From: Microbacteriaceae bacterium VKM Ac-2855
GTDB taxonomy: Bacteria > Actinomycetota > Actinomycetes > Actinomycetales > Microbacteriaceae
Direction: 5' to 3'
Assembly (NCBI GenBank): GCA_013204985.1
Contig: JABMLG010000008.1
Coordinates: 205,477 to 260,628 of the forward strand
DNA: 55,152 bases
In this document: positions 42,935 through 52,251 of the stretch, piece by piece
How the letters are laid out: every line of letters starts with the position of its first letter
Numbering within the stretch: position 1 is the first letter of the stretch
Made by a program: the position numbers and the translations under genes
The notes under the pieces: model-generated
The model's database searches: none
What the model was told of the DNA's origin: nothing
Seen by the model: only the letters and a program-made list of their open reading frames with translations

Positions 42935-45859
42935 CTACTCCCGGCTGAACAGCAGCAGCTCGGGGAGGCTCGTCGCGAAGTAGTCCGTGACACCGTCGTC
43001 GCGTCGGGCCACGGGTGGGGTGAACGGCGTTCGCGCCTCGCCGAGAGAGGCCGGCGGGTCGGCCACCGGCAGCTCGAGGGCCGCTCGCGCTCGATCCCAG
43101 GCGCCGAGTACCTTTCCCTCGCCGCCCTCCCACGGTTGGAATCGGCGGTCGCCCAACAGTTCGACCGCCTCCGCCGCGCGCCCGCTCTGCACGAGCAGTT
43201 CCGCGTACTCGACGACCAGGTCGTCGCGTCGCAGGACGAGTGACAGGCTTTCGGCGAGGCGTGCGAGTCGGTCGGTGCCGGATTCGCCGAGCCGGAGGGC
43301 GAGCTGGTCGCGCTCGAAGAGGAGGCGCGGCTCGTCCGGGGCCAGTCGCCGCGCCCGCTCGTAATGCTGCACGGCCCGCTCGTCATCGTGAGCGATGTTG
43401 TAGGCGGCGAGGCCCGCGTTACGGTGGGTGACCGGGTCGACACTGCCCTCCGCGATGGCCTGCTCCCACAGCTCGAGCGCCTCGCGGCGTCGGCCGGCGT
43501 CGTACAGCAGCATGCCGAGCAGGCCGCGGGCGGCGGTGTCGGCCGGATCGGCGGCGACGGCGGCCGCGAGAGCATCGTGGTCGTCGAGCCCTGCGGGAAA
43601 GCACCAGCGCAGGTCCATCGTCTGTACCAGACGACGTTCCTCGGCCGCGTCCTCGTCTCGTCCGAGCCTCTCCAGGATCGCCGCGCGATGGTAGCGGGCG
43701 AGAGGCGCGGTGTTGCCCTCCGGCCCGGCCTCTCGTGCGGATGCGATCCGGAGCACGCGCAGCGCCTCGTCGGTCTCGCCGTCGCGGGCGATCTCCAGCG
43801 CGACGTCGCACACGAGTCCACCGTCGTCCGGGAGCGAGCCGTCGCGGAGGTGGAGCAGGGCCTGGTTCAGCGGGTCGCTCATGAGTGCGTGGCGGACCAC
43901 GGCGTGGGCATCGGCGTGGCGGCCGAGTCGGCGCAGGACGATCGCGCGGAGCGTCGCGCGACGCCGGTCGCTCGCGGCGACGGCATCGAGATCGTCCAGC
44001 TCGGCGAGAGCGCGGATGAGGTCGCCGCGCTGGGCGGCGTGACGGGCGAGTTCGAGCCCGGCGGGGGCGACGAAGGAGGCGTCCCAGGCCGCTTTCGCCC
44101 AGGCCCGGGCGGCGGCGTCAGGTCGGCCGAGGCGGGCCTGGATCAGTCCGAGCAGATAGAACGCCTCGGCATCGCGGGGGTTGCCGTTGCGGCGGGTGAC
44201 GCGGTCGACGGCTCGGCCGACGTGGTCGAGGGCTGCGGTGTAGTCGCCCGAGCGGTAGGCGAGCTCCGCGATCGCGGTTCTCACGCGAGAGTCCTCGGGA
44301 TCCCTGCGCAGCGCTTCGTTCCAATAGGGCAGCGGTGAGCGGGTGGGGTGGCGGTACTGGAGCAGGTGCAGTCCGGTGATGTAGAGCTCGTCGGCGCTGT
44401 CGATGTCCGCGGGTGCGGCGGGTTCGGTCGCGGTCCACGGCTCCTCGTCGCTGCCGGCCCGGCTCGCCCAGCGCACCAGGAGCGTGCCGCTGCGCGAGAG
44501 CAATTCGACGCTGGTGCCCTCCGTCCACGGCGCCTCCGTCGTCACGGTCCACGGGGTTCCGGGCTCGAGGTCGGCCGTCGCTGTGTGCAGCTCGGTGCCA
44601 TTGGCGGCCAGGATGCGCAGGCGGGCAGCGAGCTGAGGTGCGGTGACGGCGAGCCGCACGGTGAGCCCTGACGCGCGGTCGACGTGCACGGCGGCGTCGG
44701 TCGTCGCCTGATGGGCGGCTCCGATCGCCGGAATGGGGTACCAGAACTGGCTGAAGCGTTTCGTCTCTCCTGGCGCGAGCCAGGAGAAGTCGGGCTGGTT
44801 GTCGGTATAGACCCCGGCCATCAGTTCGACGTACGGTCCGTCGCCGTCGGTGAGGTGGGCATCCCACGCGTGGCCGAAGGGGGCGTCGCCCCAGGTCCAC
44901 TGCTTCTTGCCCGGCGCGATGCGGCGGTCCGCCCAGTGCACGAAGCCGGCACCGGCGGCGTGGTCGTAGCCGCCGAAGAAGTCCTCCTCGGTGTCGACGA
45001 CCATGTACGACGTCGGCACGGGGATGTTCTTGTAGAAGTCGATCCGGTCCGCGCCCTCTTTCTCGGCGGCGAGGGCCGGATAGTCGACGCCGTAGTACGG
45101 ACGGTCGGCGGCGGGGAAGGCGGTCAACGAACGGCGGGCGTGATCCGCGACGTAGCGGACGTCTTCCGGGAAGAACGACTGGTACTCGTCGTGCACGCGC
45201 GCAGCGACGTTGGCCCACCAGAGGAACGTCTGCCGTTCGCTGGTGCGGTTGTGCAGGCGCACATCCAGCTGCACGACGGAGCGCCCCGGGTGCAGCCGCA
45301 CACCGTGGGTGCCCTGCATCCGGGTGAACGGATCGTGGTCGGTGCACCACACCACGACGCTGCCATCGGGGTCCTCCTCGATCGCCGTCTGCACGGGCAG
45401 GAACGTCGCCGGACGGTGGTGCTGCGGCCAATTGAACTCCACACCGCCGCTGATCCACGGCCCCGCGAGCCCGACGAGTGCCGGCTTGATCACGTTGTTG
45501 CGGTAGAAGAAGTCGTAACCGGTGACCTTGTCGTAGCCGATGTGGATCCGCCCGCCGAGTTCGGGCAGCACGACGAGGCGCACGTACTCGTTCTCGAGGT
45601 GGATCGCTTGCCAGAGCCGCAGCTCCGGCTCGGAGGCGATCCGCTCGATGAACGGCAGCGGATACACCCGCCCACTCGAGCCCTGGTAGACGCGGTGGTC
45701 GAGGTACTGCGGATAGGTCGACGGCTCGTTCGGCAGATAGCTGCTGATCTCGATCGGCTCGGACCAGATCACCGCCTCCCCGGCGGCCAGGCGGACCCGG
45801 AGGTCCGGGGGAGCGTCCGGGAGCGACAGGATGGCGGACGGCGTCACGCTGTGGGCCAT
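42935..45859 (-). CDS. DUF5107 domain protein with TPR repeats
   Basis: 974 aa. The N-terminal half is a DUF5107 domain, a mutarotase-like beta-sandwich: LENEYVRLVVLPELGGRIHI, GWISGGVEFNWPQHH-like motif (PWISGGVEFNWPQHHRP), and ADRRIAPGKKQWTWGDAPFG. From about residue 480 come TPR repeats (YWNEALRRDPEDSRVRTAIA, RNGNPRDAEAFYLLGLIQAR). DUF5107 proteins accompany glycoside hydrolases. No signal peptide, so cytoplasmic. GAAGGAACCC precedes the ATG at 45859. The gene follows GH35 by 82 bp in the same direction. Confidence 0.88.
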   Translation of the reverse strand: MAHSVTPSAILSLPDAPPDLRVRLAAGEAVIWSEPIEISSYLPNEPSTYPQYLDHRVYQGSSGRVYPLPFIERIASEPELRLWQAIHLENEYVRLVVLPELGGRIHIGYDKVTGYDFFYRNNVIKPALVGLAGPWISGGVEFNWPQHHRPATFLPVQTAIEEDPDGSVVVWCTDHDPFTRMQGTHGVRLHPGRSVVQLDVRLHNRTSERQTFLWWANVAARVHDEYQSFFPEDVRYVADHARRSLTAFPAADRPYYGVDYPALAAEKEGADRIDFYKNIPVPTSYMVVDTEEDFFGGYDHAAGAGFVHWADRRIAPGKKQWTWGDAPFGHAWDAHLTDGDGPYVELMAGVYTDNQPDFSWLAPGETKRFSQFWYPIPAIGAAHQATTDAAVHVDRASGLTVRLAVTAPQLAARLRILAANGTELHTATADLEPGTPWTVTTEAPWTEGTSVELLSRSGTLLVRWASRAGSDEEPWTATEPAAPADIDSADELYITGLHLLQYRHPTRSPLPYWNEALRRDPEDSRVRTAIAELAYRSGDYTAALDHVGRAVDRVTRRNGNPRDAEAFYLLGLIQARLGRPDAAARAWAKAAWDASFVAPAGLELARHAAQRGDLIRALAELDDLDAVAASDRRRATLRAIVLRRLGRHADAHAVVRHALMSDPLNQALLHLRDGSLPDDGGLVCDVALEIARDGETDEALRVLRIASAREAGPEGNTAPLARYHRAAILERLGRDEDAAEERRLVQTMDLRWCFPAGLDDHDALAAAVAADPADTAARGLLGMLLYDAGRRREALELWEQAIAEGSVDPVTHRNAGLAAYNIAHDDERAVQHYERARRLAPDEPRLLFERDQLALRLGESGTDRLARLAESLSLVLRRDDLVVEYAELLVQSGRAAEAVELLGDRRFQPWEGGEGKVLGAWDRARAALELPVADPPASLGEARTPFTPPVARRDDGVTDYFATSLPELLLFSRE

Positions 45860-45941
45860 GGGTTCCTTCGTTCTGATGAAGCGCCGGGCGGGGGCCCGAG
45901 CGGGGAGGTCGTGCGGCCGGATGAACGAGTCGTAGCGGGGT

Positions 45942-48227
45942 TCACGCCGTGAGGGATGCGCGGTGCGACCGGCGCAGGCGGGCGGAGTCGACTGTCGCGA
46001 CGAGCGCACGGCGACGGTGGCGCACGCGGCCGTCGACGAAGACGTCGCTCGTGCCGTCCCATGGGAGGACGCGGATGCGCAGGACGCCGGTGTCGAGCGC
46101 CGAGCGCCAGGTGCCGAGCTCGATCTCCCAGGTGCGTCCCGACCAGAACTGGTCGGCGATGAGGACACCGTCGATCTCGGCACGGGCGACGTCACCCGTC
46201 CACTCCAGGGAGAGGACGAGTGCGCCGTCGTCGTTCGGTGGGAGGTCGATCGGGATCTCGAACACGGCCGACTCGTCGAAGTCCGCATCCACCGGGGCGG
46301 AGAGACGGTTCATCGACCCGCCCCCGCGGAGGGGCGCCGGAGCCGATTCGGTCCTGATCGGCGCGACGTCGAGCCGCGTTTCGTGCTGCCACGCGGGCAG
46401 CTCGAGACGCTGGAACGACCCGATGGTCTCACCGCCGTGTCCGGCGCGGGCCGGCAGCAGCAGGACTTCGTCGGAGGCGTTCCATCGTTCAAGACGCACC
46501 CCGTCGGCGGTCTGGAGCAGCCCGCCGTTGAAGACGATCGCGGTGCGGCGCCCGTCCAGTTCAGCCACCCACAGGTGTCGTGAGGTGGTGTCGTCGAGGA
46601 TGACGAGCCGAGTGTCGCCGACGGTCACGACGCATGCGGGGCCGGCCGGCGAATCCGGAACCCAGTGGCGCCCCGCGGCCGTATCGACCGCGGTAGCCCC
46701 GCGGATCGGATGGTCGGATTCGATCTGCAGCTCGACGGGAATGCCGGGTAGTACGGTCAGGAAGACGAACGTGGTGGTGCCGTCGACGATCTCGGTGACC
46801 GGCTGCGCGGTGGCGGTGAGCGCGGCGATGTCGCCGTAGCTCTGCCGGATCGGCCAGAAGAACGCGGCTCCGGCCGGGACCGAGATCGGTTCGGCGGGCA
46901 CGGTCACGCGCTCGGTGCCGATGTCGAGGGTGAATCGGACGTCGTCGACCTGCGGCAGCGGGCGCACGGCGGGCTGATGGTTGGTCACGAAGACGTAGCC
47001 GCTGGCGGCATCGGCGCGGAGCGACCACCGAAGATCGCCGGCCGCACGTTCCGGCAGGATGACCGGCAGCTGAGTGAGTGCGCCGCCCCAGGTGTTCAGG
47101 AAGAGGTGCTGGCGGCGGAGCAGATGGTAGTGCGGGCGCAGGGTTCCGGCGGCGCCGATCGGGGCGTAGAAGTCGTAGTCCTTCCGAGGCATGTCGTTGG
47201 GGTAGTCGGTCTCGTGCGACTCCTGGGTGCCGCCGCGAGACCCGGTCACCTGCGTCGTGCCGTGGTACAGGTAGTACCCCTGCCAGGCGGACCCGCTGCC
47301 GATCTTGGTGATACCCAGCGCCGCGACGTCCTCCGGATCCACCAGCGGCCTGCGGTGGTAGGCGGTGGCCATCCCGCCGCCGAGTTCGCAGGTCAGGAAG
47401 GCGTAGCGGTGATCCTCCGGTACCGGTTCGGAGAGCAGCTCGCCGCGGACATCCGCTCCGACGGAGAGATCGTCGCGCACGGTGCTGTATTCGAAATGCA
47501 TCTGGGCGTAGGAGGGCCAGTCGATGTCGGTCGATTCCCAGAACGCGTCGGAGTAGCCGGCGTAGACGGGAGCGACGCGGTCGAGGGGGAGCTGTGCTCC
47601 ACCCCATCCGGTGGCGACCCAGAGCGGTGCGACCATACCGGCCGCCTCCGCCATGTCGCGAAGGGTCGCGAGGTGGTCCGGCTGGTCGTACAGCTCGTTG
47701 TCGACCTGGATCCCGATGATCGGTGCATCCGGATGCTCGTCGTCTCGGAAGAGCCCGCGGAGTTCGGACGCGACATCGCGGTACCAGCCGTCGACGATCT
47801 CGAGGTAGGCCGGGTCGTTCGTGCGGTGGGACACGGGCAGGGCCTGGAGCCAGTCGGGGAAGCCGCCGTTACGCGCCTCGCCGTGCGCCCAGGGTCCGAT
47901 CCGGAGCATCACCTCGAGCCCAGCCCGCCGGGCATCCTGGACGAAACGTCGCACGTCGAGGTGATCGGCGAAGCTGCGCGATCCGCGCTCCTCCTCGTGC
48001 AGGATCCAGATGAGATAGGTGGCAACGACGGTGATGCCGCCCGCGCGCATTGCCTGCAACTCGTGCAGCCATCGCTCCGGCTCGTCGCGGCTGAAGTGGT
48101 ACTCACCCATCACGGGGAACCACGGTTGCCCGTTCCGGCGGACCGCGGTGTCGTCGATCGTGATCGCGCCGGACTCGTTCAGCGGGGTCGTAGCTGTCGC
48201 ATCCAAAAGGTCGTGGGAGGAGGTCAT
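45942..48227 (-). CDS. GH35-type beta-galactosidase
   Basis: 761 aa. TIM barrel at about 20-350: FPVMGEYHFSRDEPERWLHE, ITVVATYLIWILHEEE, the acid/base segment IIGIQVDNELYDQPDHL and the likely nucleophile region FLTCELGGGMA, then GSGSAWQGYYLYHGTTQ (compare the YYMYHGGT motif of GH35). C-terminal beta-sandwich domains follow. No signal peptide, so it acts on imported galactosides in the cytoplasm. The ATG at 48227 (MTSSHDLL) has a weak ribosome binding site. The sequence is diverged, so the exact sugar is uncertain. Confidence 0.82.
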   Translation of the reverse strand: MTSSHDLLDATATTPLNESGAITIDDTAVRRNGQPWFPVMGEYHFSRDEPERWLHELQAMRAGGITVVATYLIWILHEEERGSRSFADHLDVRRFVQDARRAGLEVMLRIGPWAHGEARNGGFPDWLQALPVSHRTNDPAYLEIVDGWYRDVASELRGLFRDDEHPDAPIIGIQVDNELYDQPDHLATLRDMAEAAGMVAPLWVATGWGGAQLPLDRVAPVYAGYSDAFWESTDIDWPSYAQMHFEYSTVRDDLSVGADVRGELLSEPVPEDHRYAFLTCELGGGMATAYHRRPLVDPEDVAALGITKIGSGSAWQGYYLYHGTTQVTGSRGGTQESHETDYPNDMPRKDYDFYAPIGAAGTLRPHYHLLRRQHLFLNTWGGALTQLPVILPERAAGDLRWSLRADAASGYVFVTNHQPAVRPLPQVDDVRFTLDIGTERVTVPAEPISVPAGAAFFWPIRQSYGDIAALTATAQPVTEIVDGTTTFVFLTVLPGIPVELQIESDHPIRGATAVDTAAGRHWVPDSPAGPACVVTVGDTRLVILDDTTSRHLWVAELDGRRTAIVFNGGLLQTADGVRLERWNASDEVLLLPARAGHGGETIGSFQRLELPAWQHETRLDVAPIRTESAPAPLRGGGSMNRLSAPVDADFDESAVFEIPIDLPPNDDGALVLSLEWTGDVARAEIDGVLIADQFWSGRTWEIELGTWRSALDTGVLRIRVLPWDGTSDVFVDGRVRHRRRALVATVDSARLRRSHRASLTA

Positions 48228-48436
48228 TGCGGGTCTCTCTGATTGCTCGGCGTCGAACTCACCCGACGATAAGCGGGTGCGTAGCGATCGGAGTAGCACT
48301 CGAATCCGATTAGACCTGGACGAATCCGCGAGTCGAATCGCGACCGCTCACGTTCGACCGTCAACGGGGATTCGTCCAGAAAACTGCGGAGGATCGTGCT
48401 GAGTGAGTTGCTGATCCGCCGCTTACGCTCGTCCTC

Positions 48437-49774
48437 GTGCCTTTCGACGACGCCGTTGCGTATGCCCCCGTTCCCCTTCCCGGACATCTTCCGCAGCGGC
48501 TGACGATCAGCTTGTGGGACTTCTCCTGGTATGTCCGTACCGGGCCCGGAGAGCCGTTCGAGGACCTCGAGCGTGCCGTCGCGGACGCGGCCGAGCGCGG
48601 CTACAACACCGTGCGGATCTGCGCGATGCCGTTCCTCCTGTTCGAGTCCGGACTCGACACCACCCGTCTCGAACTGGACCGTCTGGGTGGCGCTTACGCG
48701 CAGGGCGTGCGCTGGTACGACGTGAAGACGCCGAGCGTGATCGACGCTCGCGAGCACCTGCTTCGGTTGTTCCGCGCCTTGCGGGACCACGACATGTTCG
48801 CGATCGTCTCGTCGTGGGAGTACCAGCAGTCCTCGTCATTCGCGACGTCTCCGGACTGGTGGAACAGCCTGCGCTCGATCGACCCGGATGGACGCGCCGT
48901 CACTCTCGCCCGCGCCGAGGCGGCGCTGCTCGACTTCCTCGATGAACATGGCATGGGTGACCGGGTCGCGTTCACCGAGCTGCACAACGAGGTCCAGTAC
49001 GGCCACCTCGCCGAGGGCGTCAGTACCGAGGGCGGAGACGTCGTCCTGGGCCTCACCGACCGCCTCGAGCGCGGCCTCGCCGCATTCCACGCCCGGCGCC
49101 CCAGCGATCCGGTCACGGTCAACTACGCCCACGTACCCGTCGGCTCCATGCGCGGAATCCCGAAGCAGGTGGATGTGCTGGTCTTCCACCCCTATGTCTA
49201 CGGAGTGCTCGACGAGGTCACCGCAGCCTTCGATCTTCGCGGCGCCCTCGCCGACTTCCCACGCGCGGCGGTCGAGGCCGTTGGCATCCTCCGCCCCGAT
49301 GCTCCGGACCCGGAGTCCTGGATCTTGACCGGCGAGGATGCCTGGAAGATGGAGGCGACCATCGTGGGCAAGCCCGAGATCTATCTGCACGACTGGATCG
49401 ACGCGGAGGCGTTCGACCGGTTCCTCTACGAGCGGTATCAGGTTCACGCGGTGGAGATGAACCGGATCCTCACAACGTGGCTCGACGTCGCGGCCGACGC
49501 CGCCGCGGCCCGGGGAGTTCCCGTGGTCTTCGGCGAGGGCTGGGTCGGCTACACACCGCTGTACGGAAACTTCGAGGAGGGTCCGATCGGTGCCGCCTTC
49601 TGCCGCTTCGCGATCGCGGAGTCGGTCCGCGTCGGCGCCTGGGGCACCATCGTCTGCTCAAATGCGGCGCCGCAGCACCCGATGTGGTCGGACATCCGAC
49701 TCCAACAGGAGTGCAACACGCACTTCCTCGGCGCGGCGGCCCGCGCATCCGACGCCATCGGATCGGCACCCTGA
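48437..49774 (+). CDS. Cellulase-like glycosidase (TIM barrel)
   Basis: 445 aa. The barrel starts LTISLWDFSWYVRTGPGEPF. Likely acid/base Glu in VAFTELHNEVQYGHL and nucleophile Glu in VVFGEGWVGYTPLY, spaced as in clan GH-A. It resembles the sugar-binding cellulase-like family. No signal peptide. The GTG at 48437 has no visible ribosome binding site, so the start is uncertain. Divergent from GH35 with a 209-bp shared upstream region. The mutarotase remnant follows with a 4-nt overlap. Confidence 0.78.
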   Translation: MPFDDAVAYAPVPLPGHLPQRLTISLWDFSWYVRTGPGEPFEDLERAVADAAERGYNTVRICAMPFLLFESGLDTTRLELDRLGGAYAQGVRWYDVKTPSVIDAREHLLRLFRALRDHDMFAIVSSWEYQQSSSFATSPDWWNSLRSIDPDGRAVTLARAEAALLDFLDEHGMGDRVAFTELHNEVQYGHLAEGVSTEGGDVVLGLTDRLERGLAAFHARRPSDPVTVNYAHVPVGSMRGIPKQVDVLVFHPYVYGVLDEVTAAFDLRGALADFPRAAVEAVGILRPDAPDPESWILTGEDAWKMEATIVGKPEIYLHDWIDAEAFDRFLYERYQVHAVEMNRILTTWLDVAADAAAARGVPVVFGEGWVGYTPLYGNFEEGPIGAAFCRFAIAESVRVGAWGTIVCSNAAPQHPMWSDIRLQQECNTHFLGAAARASDAIGSAP

Positions 49775-50230
49775 GGAGCATCCCGCTTTCCGGTGCGCAG
49801 TACACGATCGGCGCCGGCGGCTACGAAGCGATCATCGCGAGCGTGGGAGCGAGCCTGCGCTCGCTGACCGCCGACGGTCGCCACCTCATCCTGCCGTTCG
49901 CGGCCGACGAAGTCCGCCCGGCAATGCGCGGTGCGGTCCTCGCTCCGTGGCCTCCTCGGATCCCAGATGGCCGATGTCTTTTCGACGGTGAGGAGCAACA
50001 ACTCGTCGTCGACGAAGCAGCGACGCGTACGGCGTCACACGGTCTGGCCGCATGGCTCGATTTCGACCTCGTCGACCTCTCGGCGCGAGGCGTGCGACTG
50101 GGCAGCACGATCGCACTGCAACCCGGTTACCCGTGGCGGGTGCGCCTCGATGCCGAGATCGAACTCGACGAGTTCGGGCTGCGACAGACCCTCCACGCCA
50201 CGAACGAGAGCGCGACGCCCGCACCGGTCT
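49771..50230 (+). pseudogene. Truncated aldose-1-epimerase (mutarotase) remnant
   Basis: About 155 residues of a galactose-mutarotase-like protein: YTIGAGGYEAIIASVGASLR, LPFAADEVRPAMRGAVLAPW, then HGLAAWLDFDL. A full protein is about 300 aa; similarity stops near APVW, before the expected AHPYL region, and the frame ends at 50295 in unrelated sequence. The only start-like codon at the coupling position is CTG (CTGA overlap with the cellulase-like stop), where ATG or GTG would be expected. Truncation by rearrangement is likely. Once it would have interconverted sugar anomers for GH35. Confidence 0.75.
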
Positions 50231-50395
50231 GGATATGTTGCGCGATGGTCCAACCCAGGCCGGTTCCCCGATTCGAATGCCACCATGCTGAGTGAGGACG
50301 AACAAGAGCAGCTCGACGAGGCGTGCATCGGACCCGTCGGACCGGCGGGCTGTCCGGCAGCGGGGTGCTCGTCTCATACGCAGGGCGAGCTCCGA

Positions 50396-50788
50396 CTAGG
50401 GTACGTACTCCGTTGAGAAGTAATCGGCTCGGACTAGCAGCAGCGGGCCTTCCGTTCGGGAAGTCAGGGAGACGGTTCGAGGATCCCAGAATGTGCCCGG
50501 GATGCGGGCCTGCGGAGTTGTCCCTAACGCCTCCGAGAGCTCGCCAGGTGTCATCCCATCGGGCGGGCGCACCGACGCCTCGACCGAGCAGCCGCCTGAG
50601 CCACAGGTAACGCCCTCTCTGATGACCTCGCTTCCCGCGGGGAGAGGTATCGACGACACCGCTGGGACGTCTCCTTCGGTTGCGCCCACGAAGAGGATTC
50701 CAAGGTGCCCGAAGTACAGAAGGGCGAGGGCCGCGATGATGGCACCGCTGATCCAGAAGACGTAAACGCCGTCCCGTGATTCGTCCAT
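50396..50788 (-). CDS. Hypothetical single-pass membrane protein, 130 aa
   Basis: One N-terminal membrane helix (about 8-30; VFWISGAIIAALALLYFGHL), then a roughly 95-aa extracytoplasmic domain with a GVTCGSGGCSVEASV Cys pair that could form a disulfide. I do not recognise a family. It stands alone between unrelated genes. Confidence 0.6.
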   Translation of the reverse strand: MDESRDGVYVFWISGAIIAALALLYFGHLGILFVGATEGDVPAVSSIPLPAGSEVIREGVTCGSGGCSVEASVRPPDGMTPGELSEALGTTPQARIPGTFWDPRTVSLTSRTEGPLLLVRADYFSTEYVP

Positions 50789-50873
50789 ACCGTCGAGACC
50801 CTACCAACCGAGCCGGAGTCGCACCGCCAAGCCGATCCGGTGAGCCGAGCTCGGTCGAGCCGACCCGTCGCGG

Positions 50874-51653
50874 TCATGTGCGCGTGTCGCGCCCGAGGAG
50901 GTCTCGTTCGAGGAGCACTTGTTCTACGGAGGAGGTGGTGCGCAGCCGGGTGTCGTGAAGAATCGCCCGTGTTGCGAGGTTGCCACCTTGGGTCTCATAG
51001 ATTTCGGCGCGGTCCGCGAGTGGCAGTCCGGCGCGATGGTAGTAGTGGACGAATTGCATGGTGGCGTCTTCGATGGATTCAGCGATCCCGACGATGAGGG
51101 ATTCTATATACCCGCCGTCTTTCGGGGACAGGAACCGGCCGCTGTGGAGAGTGCCGTAGCCACCTCCCCGGAGCCCGATGGGGGAGAACGGGCCGGGCAG
51201 GAAGATACCGGTGCGGTCGTATCGTTCGGCCGTGACGCTGTCGGGGACGGGGAGCGGCACGTCGTTCTCGGAGTACTCGGGAACGTCGATGATGGTGCGA
51301 TGGGTCGTCTTCGTTCGGCCCTCAAGGTGGACGCGAGCGACCTGGCTCCAGGGCATATCGGTGTCGAGATCGCGGCGGTAGTACTCGATCGGTCCCGGGT
51401 CGGCGTCGAGGCTGAAGGCTTGCGACTCGGCGAACGCCGGGTCCGGTGAGAAGACATCGACGAAGTCCCAGACATCCTCTCCATCGGGGAGGACGAAGGC
51501 GAAGACCTCGTGAACGGTACTCCGCGTCTTCTTGACGAGCCGAAGTGTCATGCCTTCTGTCGCTCCTTCGAACGGGTCCACGTACACGTAACCGTGCTCG
51601 AGCAACAGCGCGTCCAGTTCCTCGTCCGTAGGTTCATCGTCGCGCGGACTCAT
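50874..51653 (-). CDS. Hypothetical acidic protein, 259 aa
   Basis: Soluble, no signal peptide, Asp/Glu-rich N-terminus (DDEPTDEELDALLLEHGYVY). The middle has TGIFLPGPFSPIGLRGGGYG and YIESLIVGIAESIEDATMQF. No recognised motif. The base composition is somewhat lower in GC than neighbouring sugar genes, fitting an accessory gene. The start ATG at 51653 is accepted for lack of a better one. Confidence 0.55.
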   Translation of the reverse strand: MSPRDDEPTDEELDALLLEHGYVYVDPFEGATEGMTLRLVKKTRSTVHEVFAFVLPDGEDVWDFVDVFSPDPAFAESQAFSLDADPGPIEYYRRDLDTDMPWSQVARVHLEGRTKTTHRTIIDVPEYSENDVPLPVPDSVTAERYDRTGIFLPGPFSPIGLRGGGYGTLHSGRFLSPKDGGYIESLIVGIAESIEDATMQFVHYYHRAGLPLADRAEIYETQGGNLATRAILHDTRLRTTSSVEQVLLERDLLGRDTRT

Positions 51654-51897
51654 AACGCCTCCTCGGGCTTTGTCGAGATCATCAAGCCAAGTCTGGTCGA
51701 CACTGAGGCACGACGAGCTGGCCTGAAACTCGTGTCCGGCCAGCAGGACTCTGAGACCTCGACGTCTGTCTCATTACGCGTGCACGAGGGCGGCGTGAGA
51801 TGCCTCCCGGGGCGAGTTTTCTCGCTGGGCCTCGCAGAGGTCGCGTTGCTGTGCGGCCGGTCGGCGTCAGCACGATTGATCGGGTTATGGAATGACG
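51654..51897. other. Intergenic region, nothing recognised
   Basis: About 240 bp between two minus-strand genes with no clear hairpin or frame. Confidence 0.35.
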
Positions 51898-52251
51898 CTA
51901 GTCAGGCCAGACGGTGCGGAGGACGCGGATGCTCTCTTCAAGGGTGATGTTCTTCTGCTTTCCGACCGTGGCGAGGTGGGCTGCAGCAAGGATTATGTCG
52001 GAGTGCATGGCGGTCGCGGTTGGGCTGACCCGCGTTCCGCTGCCGATGCGTGAGGTGAGGAAGTTGTCGTTCTCGAGCGCACGGTACGCCTTCGCAACGG
52101 TTCCGGGCGCGATTCCGAGGTCGCTCGCCAGTTGTCTCACGGCAGGGAGGCGTTGATCGGGGGCGAGGATTCCAGTGGTGATGTAGCCGCGGATCTGGTC
52201 CTGGATCTGATCGACGAGCGGCGTGCTGGACTCGTCGAGGGTGATCATCAT
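51898..52251 (-). CDS. GntR-family regulator (YtrA/YhcF type)
   Basis: 117 aa. A short GntR protein with winged HTH (LVDQIQDQIRGYITTGILAP, LRQLASDLGIAPGTV-like VRQLASDLGIAPGTVAKAYR) and no large effector domain, typical of the YtrA subgroup, which commonly represses a linked membrane or ABC gene. The ATG at 52251 overlaps the stop of the upstream membrane-protein gene (ATGA), so the pair is one transcript. Probably autoregulates through the 45-bp palindrome at 53187. Confidence 0.85.
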   Translation of the reverse strand: MMITLDESSTPLVDQIQDQIRGYITTGILAPDQRLPAVRQLASDLGIAPGTVAKAYRALENDNFLTSRIGSGTRVSPTATAMHSDIILAAAHLATVGKQKNITLEESIRVLRTVWPD

